Shown: positions 32,928 to 40,909 of the stretch, one piece after another
Numbering within the stretch: the stretch's first letter is position 1
Layout: the number at the start of each line of letters is the position of its first letter
Assembly (NCBI GenBank): GCA_945884695.1
Contig: CAMCYO010000001.1
Location: 1 to 64,000, forward strand
Length of the DNA stretch: 64,000 nucleotides
Direction: 5' to 3'
Source: Streptomyces griseus
Lineage (GTDB): Bacteria > Actinomycetota > Actinomycetes > Nanopelagicales > Nanopelagicaceae
Made by a program: the position numbers and the translations under genes
The notes under the pieces: model-generated
Database searches by the model: none
Seen by the model: the letters and a program-made list of their open reading frames with translations, nothing else
What the model was told of the DNA's origin: nothing

Positions 32928-33729
32928 GATGAGATTTTCACTCTCTGGTTTCATTGTTCTGGCCATCGTGGCAATTACTTTGGCTGCGCCGTTGCTTTCT
33001 CCCTACGATCCATATGCAATTGCCGTAGGCGAACCTTTCGTCGGACCTAGCTGGGCCCACTTCATGGGAACAGATGATTTAGGTAGAGATCTACTCTCAC
33101 GCGTTCTTTACGGTGGCCGCATCACTGTCTTTATTGCACTTGCAGCCACAATTATCGCACTCATTATCGGAACTCTGTGGGGAATGGTTGCTGGAGTCCA
33201 ACGCGGATGGGTGGATGAAATTTTGATGCGTACAGCCGATGCCACTATGGCGATTCCACAAATTCTCTTTGCGCTAGTTTGTGTTTCAGCAGTTGGAGCA
33301 AGCGTGATTTCATTACCGATTGTTGTCGGTATCCTGTTGTCACCAACCACTGCGCGCATGGCTCGAACTGCGGTGGTAGTTGAACTTGCATCAGACTATG
33401 TTGTTGCTGCTAAAGCAACAGGACTTAAGACATCACGTTTGATTATGACTGAAGTGTTGCCCAATATTGCCCCACAGTTACTGGTACAGCTCAGCATTAA
33501 CGCAGCAGCTGCTGTAATGATGGAAGCCTCGCTGAGCTTTATCGGTCTAGGTATTCAACCACCAAATGCTTCGTGGGGAACGTTGATGTTGCAAGGATAT
33601 GGAAAATTGTGGAACACCTATTGGTTTGTGCTTTTCCCAGCGCTTGTTGTTACCGCAACAATTTTGGCATTCAATGCCTATGGAGAACGCATTCGCGTTT
33701 CACTCGATTCTAGAAAATCTTCGATATGA
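32917..33729 (+). CDS. ABC transporter permease (DppC-like, second system)
   Basis: This 270-residue permease contains FMGTDDLGRDLLSRVLYGGR after the first helix and the coupling loop AAKATGLKTSRLIMTEVLPN. The ATG at 32917 overlaps the dppB gene by 11 nt and has GAAGGAGAG upstream; the longer in-frame reading from 32860 lies inside dppB. Its stop overlaps the next start (ATGA). Confidence 0.9.
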   Translation: MRFKMRFSLSGFIVLAIVAITLAAPLLSPYDPYAIAVGEPFVGPSWAHFMGTDDLGRDLLSRVLYGGRITVFIALAATIIALIIGTLWGMVAGVQRGWVDEILMRTADATMAIPQILFALVCVSAVGASVISLPIVVGILLSPTTARMARTAVVVELASDYVVAAKATGLKTSRLIMTEVLPNIAPQLLVQLSINAAAAVMMEASLSFIGLGIQPPNASWGTLMLQGYGKLWNTYWFVLFPALVVTATILAFNAYGERIRVSLDSRKSSI

Positions 33730-34715
33730 CGAGTTCACTCAGAGTTAAAAACCTTTCAATTTCAGTACCGTCTGCAAAAGGACGAGTGGCCGTTGTCGAT
33801 GATGTTTCCTTTGAAATTCCCGCAGGTAAGAAAATTGGAATGGTGGGCGAATCTGGAAGCGGAAAGTCATTAACAGCTTATGCCCTTATGCGTCTTATTA
33901 AAGCTCCTGTATCTATTGATGGAGGAGAAATTTTTCTTGGTGGGCGAGAAATTCTTGGGTTAAGTTCTAAAGAATTCAGGCACTTGCGAGGAAATGAAAT
34001 TTCTATGATTTATCAGGATCCGATGTCTGCTCTGAATCCCATCATGAAAGTGGGGCAGCAAATCATTGAAAGTATCCAGTTGCATTCACCTGTGAGTAAA
34101 TCAGTGGCTCGCAAAACTGCGATTGACCTTCTAGCAAGTGTTGGAATTCCTGAGCCAGAGAGTCGAATCGATTCTTATCCATTTGAAATGTCTGGCGGAA
34201 TGTTGCAACGTGTTGTTATTGCAATCGCTCTCAGTGGAGAACCACAGGTGCTCATTGCTGATGAGGCAACGACAGCCCTTGATGTGACCACACAAGATCG
34301 TGTGTTGACGCTCATTGATAAATTGGCTGCCGAGCGCGAATTATCAGTTTTGTTAATCACCCATGATTTAGGTGTTGCCGCACAATTTAGCGATGACATT
34401 ATGGTGATGTATGCAGGAAAACTGGTGGAAAATGGATCCGTTAACCAAATCTTTTCAAACCCAGCACATCCGTATACAAAAGCACTTTTAGATTCACGAT
34501 GTGATTACACCATTGATGTAAACAAGCCAATTAGTTCAATCGCCGGCCAACCACCTCGCCCAGATAATCGTCCCAGTGGTTGCGTATTTTCACCTCGTTG
34601 TGCACATGCCGAACCACAGTGTTCAGCATCAGTGCCGCCGCTCACTTCATCGCAAGGACGTTTGACGGCATGTTTTCGCGCTGATGAACTTTTCCAAGTT
34701 GGGAGCGCAAATTAA
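33726..34715 (+). CDS. ABC transporter ATPase (DppD-like, second system)
   Basis: This is a 329-residue ATPase with Walker A GESGSGKS, signature MSGGMLQRVVIA (MSGG instead of LSGG), Walker B VLIADEATTALD (EA for EP), and the C-terminal GCVFSPRC..C tail. It starts by a 4-nt overlap with dppC and ends directly before dppF, whose ATG follows its TAA without a gap. Confidence 0.9.
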   Translation: MTSSLRVKNLSISVPSAKGRVAVVDDVSFEIPAGKKIGMVGESGSGKSLTAYALMRLIKAPVSIDGGEIFLGGREILGLSSKEFRHLRGNEISMIYQDPMSALNPIMKVGQQIIESIQLHSPVSKSVARKTAIDLLASVGIPEPESRIDSYPFEMSGGMLQRVVIAIALSGEPQVLIADEATTALDVTTQDRVLTLIDKLAAERELSVLLITHDLGVAAQFSDDIMVMYAGKLVENGSVNQIFSNPAHPYTKALLDSRCDYTIDVNKPISSIAGQPPRPDNRPSGCVFSPRCAHAEPQCSASVPPLTSSQGRLTACFRADELFQVGSAN

Positions 34716-35681
34716 ATGAGCTCTGACTTGAAAGTAGTTGCCTCCGCATCCGGCGTTAGTCGAATTTTCCGGGGTGGTGCAAGCGAAGTTCGAGCACTGG
34801 ATGACGTTTCATTTTTTTTGCACGAAGGAAAGACTCTGGCTTTAGTAGGTGAATCAGGCAGCGGAAAGACAACGGCTGCCAGAATTCTATTGGGCCTTGA
34901 TACACCAAGTGCTGGTTCTGTTGAAATATTGGGCCAAACTTTAGGCACTCTTAAACACGAACAGATGCGTCTTTTACGCAGACAAATTCAAGTGGTGCAA
35001 CAAGATCCTTTTAGCCAACTCAATCGTCGTCACTCCGTGCAACGAATCATCCAGGGCCCACTACTTGCTTTTAACGTTGGCGATAAGGAATCTCGTAAGA
35101 AGAAAGTCATCGAACTTCTAGAAGCAGTTGGACTTGAGAAAGAACATCTCCGTCGACGTCCGCACGAGTTATCAGGTGGCCAGTGCCAGCGCGTAGCTAT
35201 TGCTCGCGCTCTTGCTTTAGATCCAAAAATTGTTGTTTTAGATGAGGCAGTGTCTGCACTAGATGTATCTGTGCGGGCTCAGGTACTTAACTTGCTTCGC
35301 AAGCTCCAGCAAGAGCGTGGATTGACATACCTTTTTATCACCCATGATCTTGGCGTTGCCCACTATGTAGCCGATGAAATTGCTGTGATGTTTCGAGGTC
35401 GAATAGTTGAACGTGGAACTCGAGAAGATGTCTTTAAGAATTCTCAACATCATTACACAATTGGCTTGTTGGCATCGGTCCCATTGGCTAATCCGCAAGC
35501 GGTCAAAAGCAATAAAGAACAAGTGCAATCTTTGCCAAGTCCGGCCGATGGTGATGCCTGCCTCTATCGAACACGTTGTGCAGTCGGGCTCAATCGTCCA
35601 GATTGTAAATCCACCGCTCTTACACTTACAAAAGGCACATCCACACATTCGTGGCTCTGCCATTCGCCTCAAGGGAGCTAA
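34716..35681 (+). CDS. ABC transporter ATPase (DppF-like, second system)
   Basis: This is a 321-residue ATPase with Walker A GESGSGKTT near residue 45, signature LSGGQCQRVAIARAL, Walker B IVVLDEAVSALD and the switch motif FITHDLG. The C-terminal oligopeptide-transporter tail with YRTRC is kept, unlike the shorter DppF of the first system. Its stop overlaps the SDR start (TAATG). Confidence 0.9.
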   Translation: MSSDLKVVASASGVSRIFRGGASEVRALDDVSFFLHEGKTLALVGESGSGKTTAARILLGLDTPSAGSVEILGQTLGTLKHEQMRLLRRQIQVVQQDPFSQLNRRHSVQRIIQGPLLAFNVGDKESRKKKVIELLEAVGLEKEHLRRRPHELSGGQCQRVAIARALALDPKIVVLDEAVSALDVSVRAQVLNLLRKLQQERGLTYLFITHDLGVAHYVADEIAVMFRGRIVERGTREDVFKNSQHHYTIGLLASVPLANPQAVKSNKEQVQSLPSPADGDACLYRTRCAVGLNRPDCKSTALTLTKGTSTHSWLCHSPQGS

Positions 35682-36508
35682 TGAATATGAGTGATGTCGC
35701 AGTAGTAACAGGTGCCGGATCAGGAATAGGTCGCGCAATCGCTACAAAATTAGTAAACGATTGCATGGTCATTCTTGTAGACATTAATCCCAAGGGGCTT
35801 GCCGAGGTTGAAAAAGAACTTTCAAGTGCTGGACATAAAGTTTTCAGCCTTCTTGGAGATGTCTCCCTTCGTGAAACACATAAGAGAGCTCGAGCATTGG
35901 CCGAAGAAAAAGGAACGTTGGTTTCATGGGTTAATTGCGCTGGTATCACTCGTGGTGCGCCATTGCATGATTTCCCCAATGATCCAACGTTGATGGATGA
36001 AATTATCGGTATTAATCAAGTCGGAACATTTTGGGGTTGCGCAGAAGCCGTAGCCTCCTTCGTTACAGGAAAAGTTAAGGGAGCAGTTGTAAATATCTCC
36101 TCAGTACATGGTCGCAGAGCATGGAGAGATCATGCAGTTTATGAAATGACAAAGGGTGCAGTTGACGCCCTGACACGAAACGTTGCGGTTACTTATGGTC
36201 CCTATGGTATTCGCGCAAATGCAGTAGCACCTGGTGCAATTTTAACTCCAGCTTTGAAAGAATATTTCGTTAAAATTGGACCAAAGCATCGTGAAGCTTT
36301 AGAGCTTCTAACGCCTTTGAAGCGCCTTGCTGATCCGAGCGAAATTGCAGAAGTTGTTTCATTTTTGCTTTCATCGAAAGCTTCCTATGTCTCTGGTCAA
36401 AGTTTGGCAGTTGAGGGTGGTTGGACTTCAGCACTTGGTGCCGGCGATCTTGATCCGGATTTAGCTAAGAAATATGGACTTAAATCAGAGAATGGTTTGC
36501 CACTCTAG
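35681..36508 (+). CDS. Short-chain dehydrogenase/reductase (3 of 3)
   Basis: This is a 275-residue classical SDR. TGAGSGIG is near residue 10, NCAG near 84, ISSVHGRRAWRDHAVYEMTK carries the Ser, Tyr and Lys triad, and NAVAPGAILTPAL and the C-terminal AVEGGWTSAL are standard. The ATG at 35681 overlaps the dppF stop; a second ATG at 35687 has better spacing from AAGGGAG and is equally possible. As the last gene of the second Dpp operon it probably acts on the imported solute or an early product. Confidence 0.88.
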   Translation: MNMSDVAVVTGAGSGIGRAIATKLVNDCMVILVDINPKGLAEVEKELSSAGHKVFSLLGDVSLRETHKRARALAEEKGTLVSWVNCAGITRGAPLHDFPNDPTLMDEIIGINQVGTFWGCAEAVASFVTGKVKGAVVNISSVHGRRAWRDHAVYEMTKGAVDALTRNVAVTYGPYGIRANAVAPGAILTPALKEYFVKIGPKHREALELLTPLKRLADPSEIAEVVSFLLSSKASYVSGQSLAVEGGWTSALGAGDLDPDLAKKYGLKSENGLPL

Positions 36509-36513
36509 ATTTT

Positions 36514-36819
36514 TTATAGGTGGTAGAGCAGCGCTGAAGAAAGTGCTGCACTGATGACAACAATTGGAAATGGCGCTCTGAGAATGAGCGCTACAAGAGC
36601 AACTCCTAGTCCGGCCGCCCTATGATCAAGAACCAATGATGTTTTTGTGGTAAAAGTTTGGACGCCGACAAGCGCGCTCAGCAAAACTATAGGAATAAGT
36701 AAATTTGTGGCTTGAATTTTCGGGTGCGAAAGATAACGCTCCGGAATTGAATGTCCGATGTATTTCAGCGCAAATGCAATCGCACTTGTACCAAGCACGC
36801 CCCACCAATAGATATTCAT
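36514..36819 (-). CDS. azlD: Branched-chain amino-acid export subunit AzlD-like
   Basis: This is a 101-residue membrane protein with four hydrophobic stretches and the AzlD motif IGHSIPERYL near residue 22. The ATG at 36819 overlaps the azlC stop by 4 nt (ATGA); longer readings on this strand run through azlC and are not real. With AzlC it exports branched-chain amino acids or related compounds. It lies at the boundary between the catabolic region and core genes, convergent with the SDR end. Confidence 0.85.
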   Translation of the reverse strand: MNIYWWGVLGTSAIAFALKYIGHSIPERYLSHPKIQATNLLIPIVLLSALVGVQTFTTKTSLVLDHRAAGLGVALVALILRAPFPIVVISAALSSALLYHL

Positions 36820-37490
36820 TTCTTCCCAAGCCCCATGCCAAGTGCAAGAAACGTTGTGGCAATAATGGGTAAACCTGCTGGCAGAAATGGTGTGAGCCCC
36901 AGAGCCATTGCAACAGCCGAGAGCGCAAGGGCTCGATCGATTGAAGTTTTTAATCGTGGCCAAACGAGTCCTAAAAATGCAGCAGGTACTGCAGCATCGA
37001 GTCCCCATGAAGCTGGATCGCCCATCGCTTGAGCACCAAGGGCTCCAGCAAGTGTGAAGAGATTCCAAAATATAAAAACTCCAAAACCTGTGTACCAAAA
37101 TCCTTGACGCATCGCCTCTGGCCCGCGAGATTCTTGCGAGAGTGCAACGCCAGTTGATTCATCAATAGTGATGTGCGCTCCGAGGACTCTTTTTACACCG
37201 CGCATCTTAAGAAGAGGAGCCATGCGCAATCCGTAGAGTCCGTTGCGAAAGCCTAATAACGAAGCAGTTGTAATTCCGCTCAGCGCACTTCCGCCAGCCC
37301 CGATGACGCCGATGACTGCAAATTGTGAAGCTCCAGAAAATGTGAGTAAGGAAAGCAAACAACTTTGAAGGACTGAAAAGCCTGCTGCAACACTGGCGGC
37401 GCCAAAGGCGGCGCCATAAGCCCCAACGGTGATTGAGACGCTGAGTGAGTCTCTAAGGGTTAATCCTCTTGTGCTCGACACGACCGCCAT
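36816..37490 (-). CDS. azlC: Branched-chain amino-acid export subunit AzlC-like
   Basis: This 224-residue membrane protein has the AzlC signature: SGASQFAVIGVIGAGGS near residue 52, the RNGLYGLRMAPLL segment near 82, and several hydrophobic helices. It is the larger partner of AzlD. Its start (37490) diverges from thyX, with about 50 nt between the two starts. Confidence 0.88.
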   Translation of the reverse strand: MAVVSSTRGLTLRDSLSVSITVGAYGAAFGAASVAAGFSVLQSCLLSLLTFSGASQFAVIGVIGAGGSALSGITTASLLGFRNGLYGLRMAPLLKMRGVKRVLGAHITIDESTGVALSQESRGPEAMRQGFWYTGFGVFIFWNLFTLAGALGAQAMGDPASWGLDAAVPAAFLGLVWPRLKTSIDRALALSAVAMALGLTPFLPAGLPIIATTFLALGMGLGKK

Positions 37491-37541
37491 TGTGCCGTAT
37501 CAATCCGTTGCAGTTCTACCGGGGATAGATAGGGTCGCGAC

Positions 37542-38258
37542 ATGTCTGAGGCAATATTTCGAAGTGATATGACCGTTGAACTGGTCAAAGCAAGTGCAAG
37601 CGACGCTGATGTTATTTGGGCAGCCCGCGTATCCACTGCAGGCGAGCAATCACTAGAAGAAGTGGGCGAGGACCCAGCGCGATCGGCTGGCCTGATTAAT
37701 TACCTTGCACGTGAGCGCCATGGTTCGCCCTTTGAACATACTTCTATGACTTTTTTTGTATCAGCTCCTATTTTTGTTTTTCGCGAATTCATGCGCCATC
37801 GAATCGCTTCATACAATGAAGAGAGTGGTCGCTATCGTGAACTGCAGCCCGTTTTCTATGTACCAAGTAAGGAACGTAAATTAATTCAAGTGGGTAAAAC
37901 TGGTGCCTACACATTTGAAGATGGAACTCAAGAACAATTTGATATCACAGTTAAGGCGATGAAGGAAAGTTATCTCTTTACTTATGAACGATATCAAAAG
38001 ATGCTAGAAGCTGGAGTTGCGCGAGAAGTTGCTCGCGCGGTTTTGCCAGTGGCCCTCTACTCATCAATGTATGTGACCATGAATGCTCGGGCTCTCATGA
38101 ATTTTCTTTCCCTTCGCACCTCACGCGATGGGTCACATTTTCCAAGCTACCCTCAGCGCGAGATTGAGATGGTTGCAGAGAAGATGGAAGAACATTTCGC
38201 CACCCTTATGCCTTTGACGCACGGTGCATTTCAAAAATCAGGCCGTATCGCTCCTTAA
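37542..38258 (+). CDS. thyX: Flavin-dependent thymidylate synthase
   Basis: This is a 238-residue ThyX. The family motif RHRIASYNEESGRY lies near residue 86, with FEHTSMTFF upstream and the C-terminal SLRTSRDGSHFPSYPQREI segment. It makes dTMP from dUMP with FAD, NADPH and methylene-THF. AGGGTCGCGAC precedes the ATG. It is followed after 20 nt by dapA, the common actinobacterial order. Confidence 0.95.
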   Translation: MSEAIFRSDMTVELVKASASDADVIWAARVSTAGEQSLEEVGEDPARSAGLINYLARERHGSPFEHTSMTFFVSAPIFVFREFMRHRIASYNEESGRYRELQPVFYVPSKERKLIQVGKTGAYTFEDGTQEQFDITVKAMKESYLFTYERYQKMLEAGVAREVARAVLPVALYSSMYVTMNARALMNFLSLRTSRDGSHFPSYPQREIEMVAEKMEEHFATLMPLTHGAFQKSGRIAP

Positions 38259-38278
38259 CCGTGCGGTAGCCTTACCTC

Positions 38279-39169
38279 ATGACAATCCTTGCACCCTTTG
38301 GGCGATTGGCCACTGCGATGGTGACGCCATTTAAAAAGGATCTCTCCATTGACTGGGATGGCGTTTCAACCCTTGCCAGCCATTTACTTTCGACCGGGCA
38401 CGATGCAATTGTTGTAAACGGAACAACGGGCGAGGCCCCTACAACAAGTGATGATGAGAAAGACCAAATAATCAAAGTTGTTGTAGAAGCAGTCGGTAGT
38501 AAGGCCAAAGTAATTGCTGGTGCTGGAAATAATGAGACTACACATTCGGTTGAACAAGCACTTCGCGCACAAAAAGCTGGAGCACACGGGTTACTTGTCG
38601 TAACTCCTTATTACAACAAACCACCACAAGCTGGAATCGAAGCACATTTTCGTGCAATTGCTGACGCAAGTGATTTACCCGTCATGATGTATGACATTCC
38701 AGGTCGCACCGGTATAGCAATCGAACCAGACACGATTGTTCGATTAGCCGAACATCCACGTATTGCTGCACTTAAAGATGCAAAAGGTGATGTTGCTTCC
38801 ACTTCTTGGGTAATTAAGCGCTCTGGTATCCCAGTTTATTCAGGCGATGACATTCTTAATTTGCCTTTACTTTCAGTTGGAGCAGTTGGGTTTGTTTCAG
38901 TGTGCGGGCACACAGTTGGCGCGCAATTGCGCGAGATGCTTGATAGTTGGTTTGCAGGGAATTTTTCTCGAGCGCTAGAAATTCATCAGAAGATATTGCC
39001 TGTCTTCACAGGAACTTTCCGCACGCAAGGTGCGATTTTAACTAAAGCTGCCCTCAATCTCATGGGATTACCTGGTGGCTTCACCCGCTTACCTTTAGTG
39101 GATGCAACGCCTGAACAGATTGCGCAATTGCGACAAGATCTGATCGCAGGCGGCGTAACTTTGAAATAA
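38279..39169 (+). CDS. dapA: 4-hydroxy-tetrahydrodipicolinate synthase
   Basis: This is a 296-residue DapA with all key residues: GTTGE loop near residue 48, Tyr138 in MYDIPGRTG and the Schiff-base Lys166 in ALKDAKGD. It condenses pyruvate with aspartate semialdehyde for lysine and peptidoglycan precursor synthesis. It is the housekeeping copy, in contrast with the altered paralogue at 28408. The stop overlaps the RNase J start (TAATG). Confidence 0.95.
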   Translation: MTILAPFGRLATAMVTPFKKDLSIDWDGVSTLASHLLSTGHDAIVVNGTTGEAPTTSDDEKDQIIKVVVEAVGSKAKVIAGAGNNETTHSVEQALRAQKAGAHGLLVVTPYYNKPPQAGIEAHFRAIADASDLPVMMYDIPGRTGIAIEPDTIVRLAEHPRIAALKDAKGDVASTSWVIKRSGIPVYSGDDILNLPLLSVGAVGFVSVCGHTVGAQLREMLDSWFAGNFSRALEIHQKILPVFTGTFRTQGAILTKAALNLMGLPGGFTRLPLVDATPEQIAQLRQDLIAGGVTLK

Positions 39170-40851
39170 TGACACATCCGCATCCAGGGCTAGATACTCC
39201 AGCAAAGTTAGTTGCAGGAGGTTTACGAATTGTTGCACTCGGCGGATTAGGTGAAATTGGTCGTAACATGACCGTTTTCGAAACTGCCGGCAAGTTATTA
39301 ATCGTTGACTGCGGAGTACTTTTTCCTGAAGAAACCCAGCCAGGGATTGATTTAATCCTTCCTGACTTTTCTTATATTCGAGATCGCCTTGCAGATGTGA
39401 TTGGCATTGTTCTTACTCATGGACATGAAGATCACATTGGCGCAGTTCCGTATTTGTTGCGAGAGCGTGGAGACATTGCTGTTTACGGTTCAGCGCTCAC
39501 TTTGGCTCTCCTTGCAGCAAAACTCAAAGAACACAGAATCACTCCTTTAATGCGCGAAGTTCGCGCAGATATGAGCGAAGATATCGGTCCGTTCACTGTC
39601 GAGTTCGTTGCAGTGAATCACTCCATTCCTGATGCACTTGCAATAGCAATTCACACAAGTGCTGGCACCGTTTTACATACCGGTGATTTTAAGATGGATC
39701 AACTTCCCCTTGATGGTCGCATAACCGATTTACGAGCATTTGCAACGCTCGGTGAAAAAGGGGTTGACCTGTTTCTAGTAGATTCCACGAACGCAGATGT
39801 TCCTGGATTTACTCCATCCGAGCGCGAAATTATGCCAGTTTTGGATCGAGTATTTCGTGCGACCAAACGTCGAGTAATTGTTGCATCCTTTGCTTCACAT
39901 GTTCATCGAGTGCAACAAATTATAGATACTGCTGTATCCCATGATCGTAAAGTCGCATTTGTTGGGCGCTCTATGGTTCGCAATATGAAGATTGCTCAAG
40001 ATATGGGTTATTTAACAATTCCTCAAAATAGTGTCATTGATTCCAAAGAATTAGAAAACCATGGCGATAACGTGGTTTTGATTTGCACCGGTTCACAAGG
40101 GGAGCCACTGGCGGCGCTTTCGCGTATGGCAAATGGTGATCATGCGATACGTGTTGGTGAAGGTGACACTGTTGTACTTGCCTCTTCACTAATTCCTGGC
40201 AATGAAAATCCTGTCTATCGAGTAATTAATGAACTTACTCGCTTTGGTGCGCGAGTGGTACATAAAGGCAATGCACTAGTGCACGTATCTGGCCACGCAG
40301 CCGCGGGTGAACTTCTCTATTGCTACAACATTGTAAAACCCAAATATGTCATGCCTGTTCACGGTGAATGGCGCCATTTGCGAGCAAATGCTGAACTAGC
40401 GATACAGACAGGTGTACCTCGTGAAAATGCAATCATTGTTGAAAATGGAATTGTTGTCGATTTGATTAATCACGAAGCTAAAGTTTCAGGAAGTGTTCCT
40501 GTAGGGTTTGTGTATGTCGATGGACAAAGTATTGGTGATATTACTGAAACATCACTAAAAGATCGTCGCATCCTGGGCGAGGAAGGCTTTATTTCAGTCG
40601 TAGTTGTCATTGATGCGCAGAGTGGAAAAATTGTTGCTGGCCCTGATATTCACGCTCGCGGGTTTGCTGAAGATCTTGAGCTCTTTGATGAAGTTAAATT
40701 ACGAATTGAAAAAGCACTTGCAATAGCAGTTGCTGACGGTATTAATGGTACGCATCAGCTATCTCAAATTGTTAGAAAGACCGTTGGAGGTTGGGTCGGC
40801 GGGGAACATCGACGTCGACCAATGATCATTCCACTTGTTATAGAGGTATAA
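39169..40851 (+). CDS. rnj: Ribonuclease J
   Basis: This is a 560-residue metallo-beta-lactamase/beta-CASP ribonuclease. HGHEDHIG near residue 84 gives the zinc ligands, HTGDF and a later HVSGHAAAGE are CASP motifs, and HGEWRHLRANAEL is typical near residue 400. The C-terminal domain is present. It acts in RNA processing and decay. Coupling to dapA by TAATG is the conserved actinobacterial arrangement. Confidence 0.95.
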   Translation: MTHPHPGLDTPAKLVAGGLRIVALGGLGEIGRNMTVFETAGKLLIVDCGVLFPEETQPGIDLILPDFSYIRDRLADVIGIVLTHGHEDHIGAVPYLLRERGDIAVYGSALTLALLAAKLKEHRITPLMREVRADMSEDIGPFTVEFVAVNHSIPDALAIAIHTSAGTVLHTGDFKMDQLPLDGRITDLRAFATLGEKGVDLFLVDSTNADVPGFTPSEREIMPVLDRVFRATKRRVIVASFASHVHRVQQIIDTAVSHDRKVAFVGRSMVRNMKIAQDMGYLTIPQNSVIDSKELENHGDNVVLICTGSQGEPLAALSRMANGDHAIRVGEGDTVVLASSLIPGNENPVYRVINELTRFGARVVHKGNALVHVSGHAAAGELLYCYNIVKPKYVMPVHGEWRHLRANAELAIQTGVPRENAIIVENGIVVDLINHEAKVSGSVPVGFVYVDGQSIGDITETSLKDRRILGEEGFISVVVVIDAQSGKIVAGPDIHARGFAEDLELFDEVKLRIEKALAIAVADGINGTHQLSQIVRKTVGGWVGGEHRRRPMIIPLVIEV

Positions 40852-40909
40852 CTTCTAACCTCGGCGCGCCTGACCATTCTGATTTTGGCGAGGAATTACG
40901 CTCAACCCC

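Noticed and set aside
36820-37098. Longer version of AzlD
   Set aside because: The upstream part is an alternative frame of azlC with Cys/Trp-rich non-homologous sequence; the AzlD start is the ATGA overlap at 36819.
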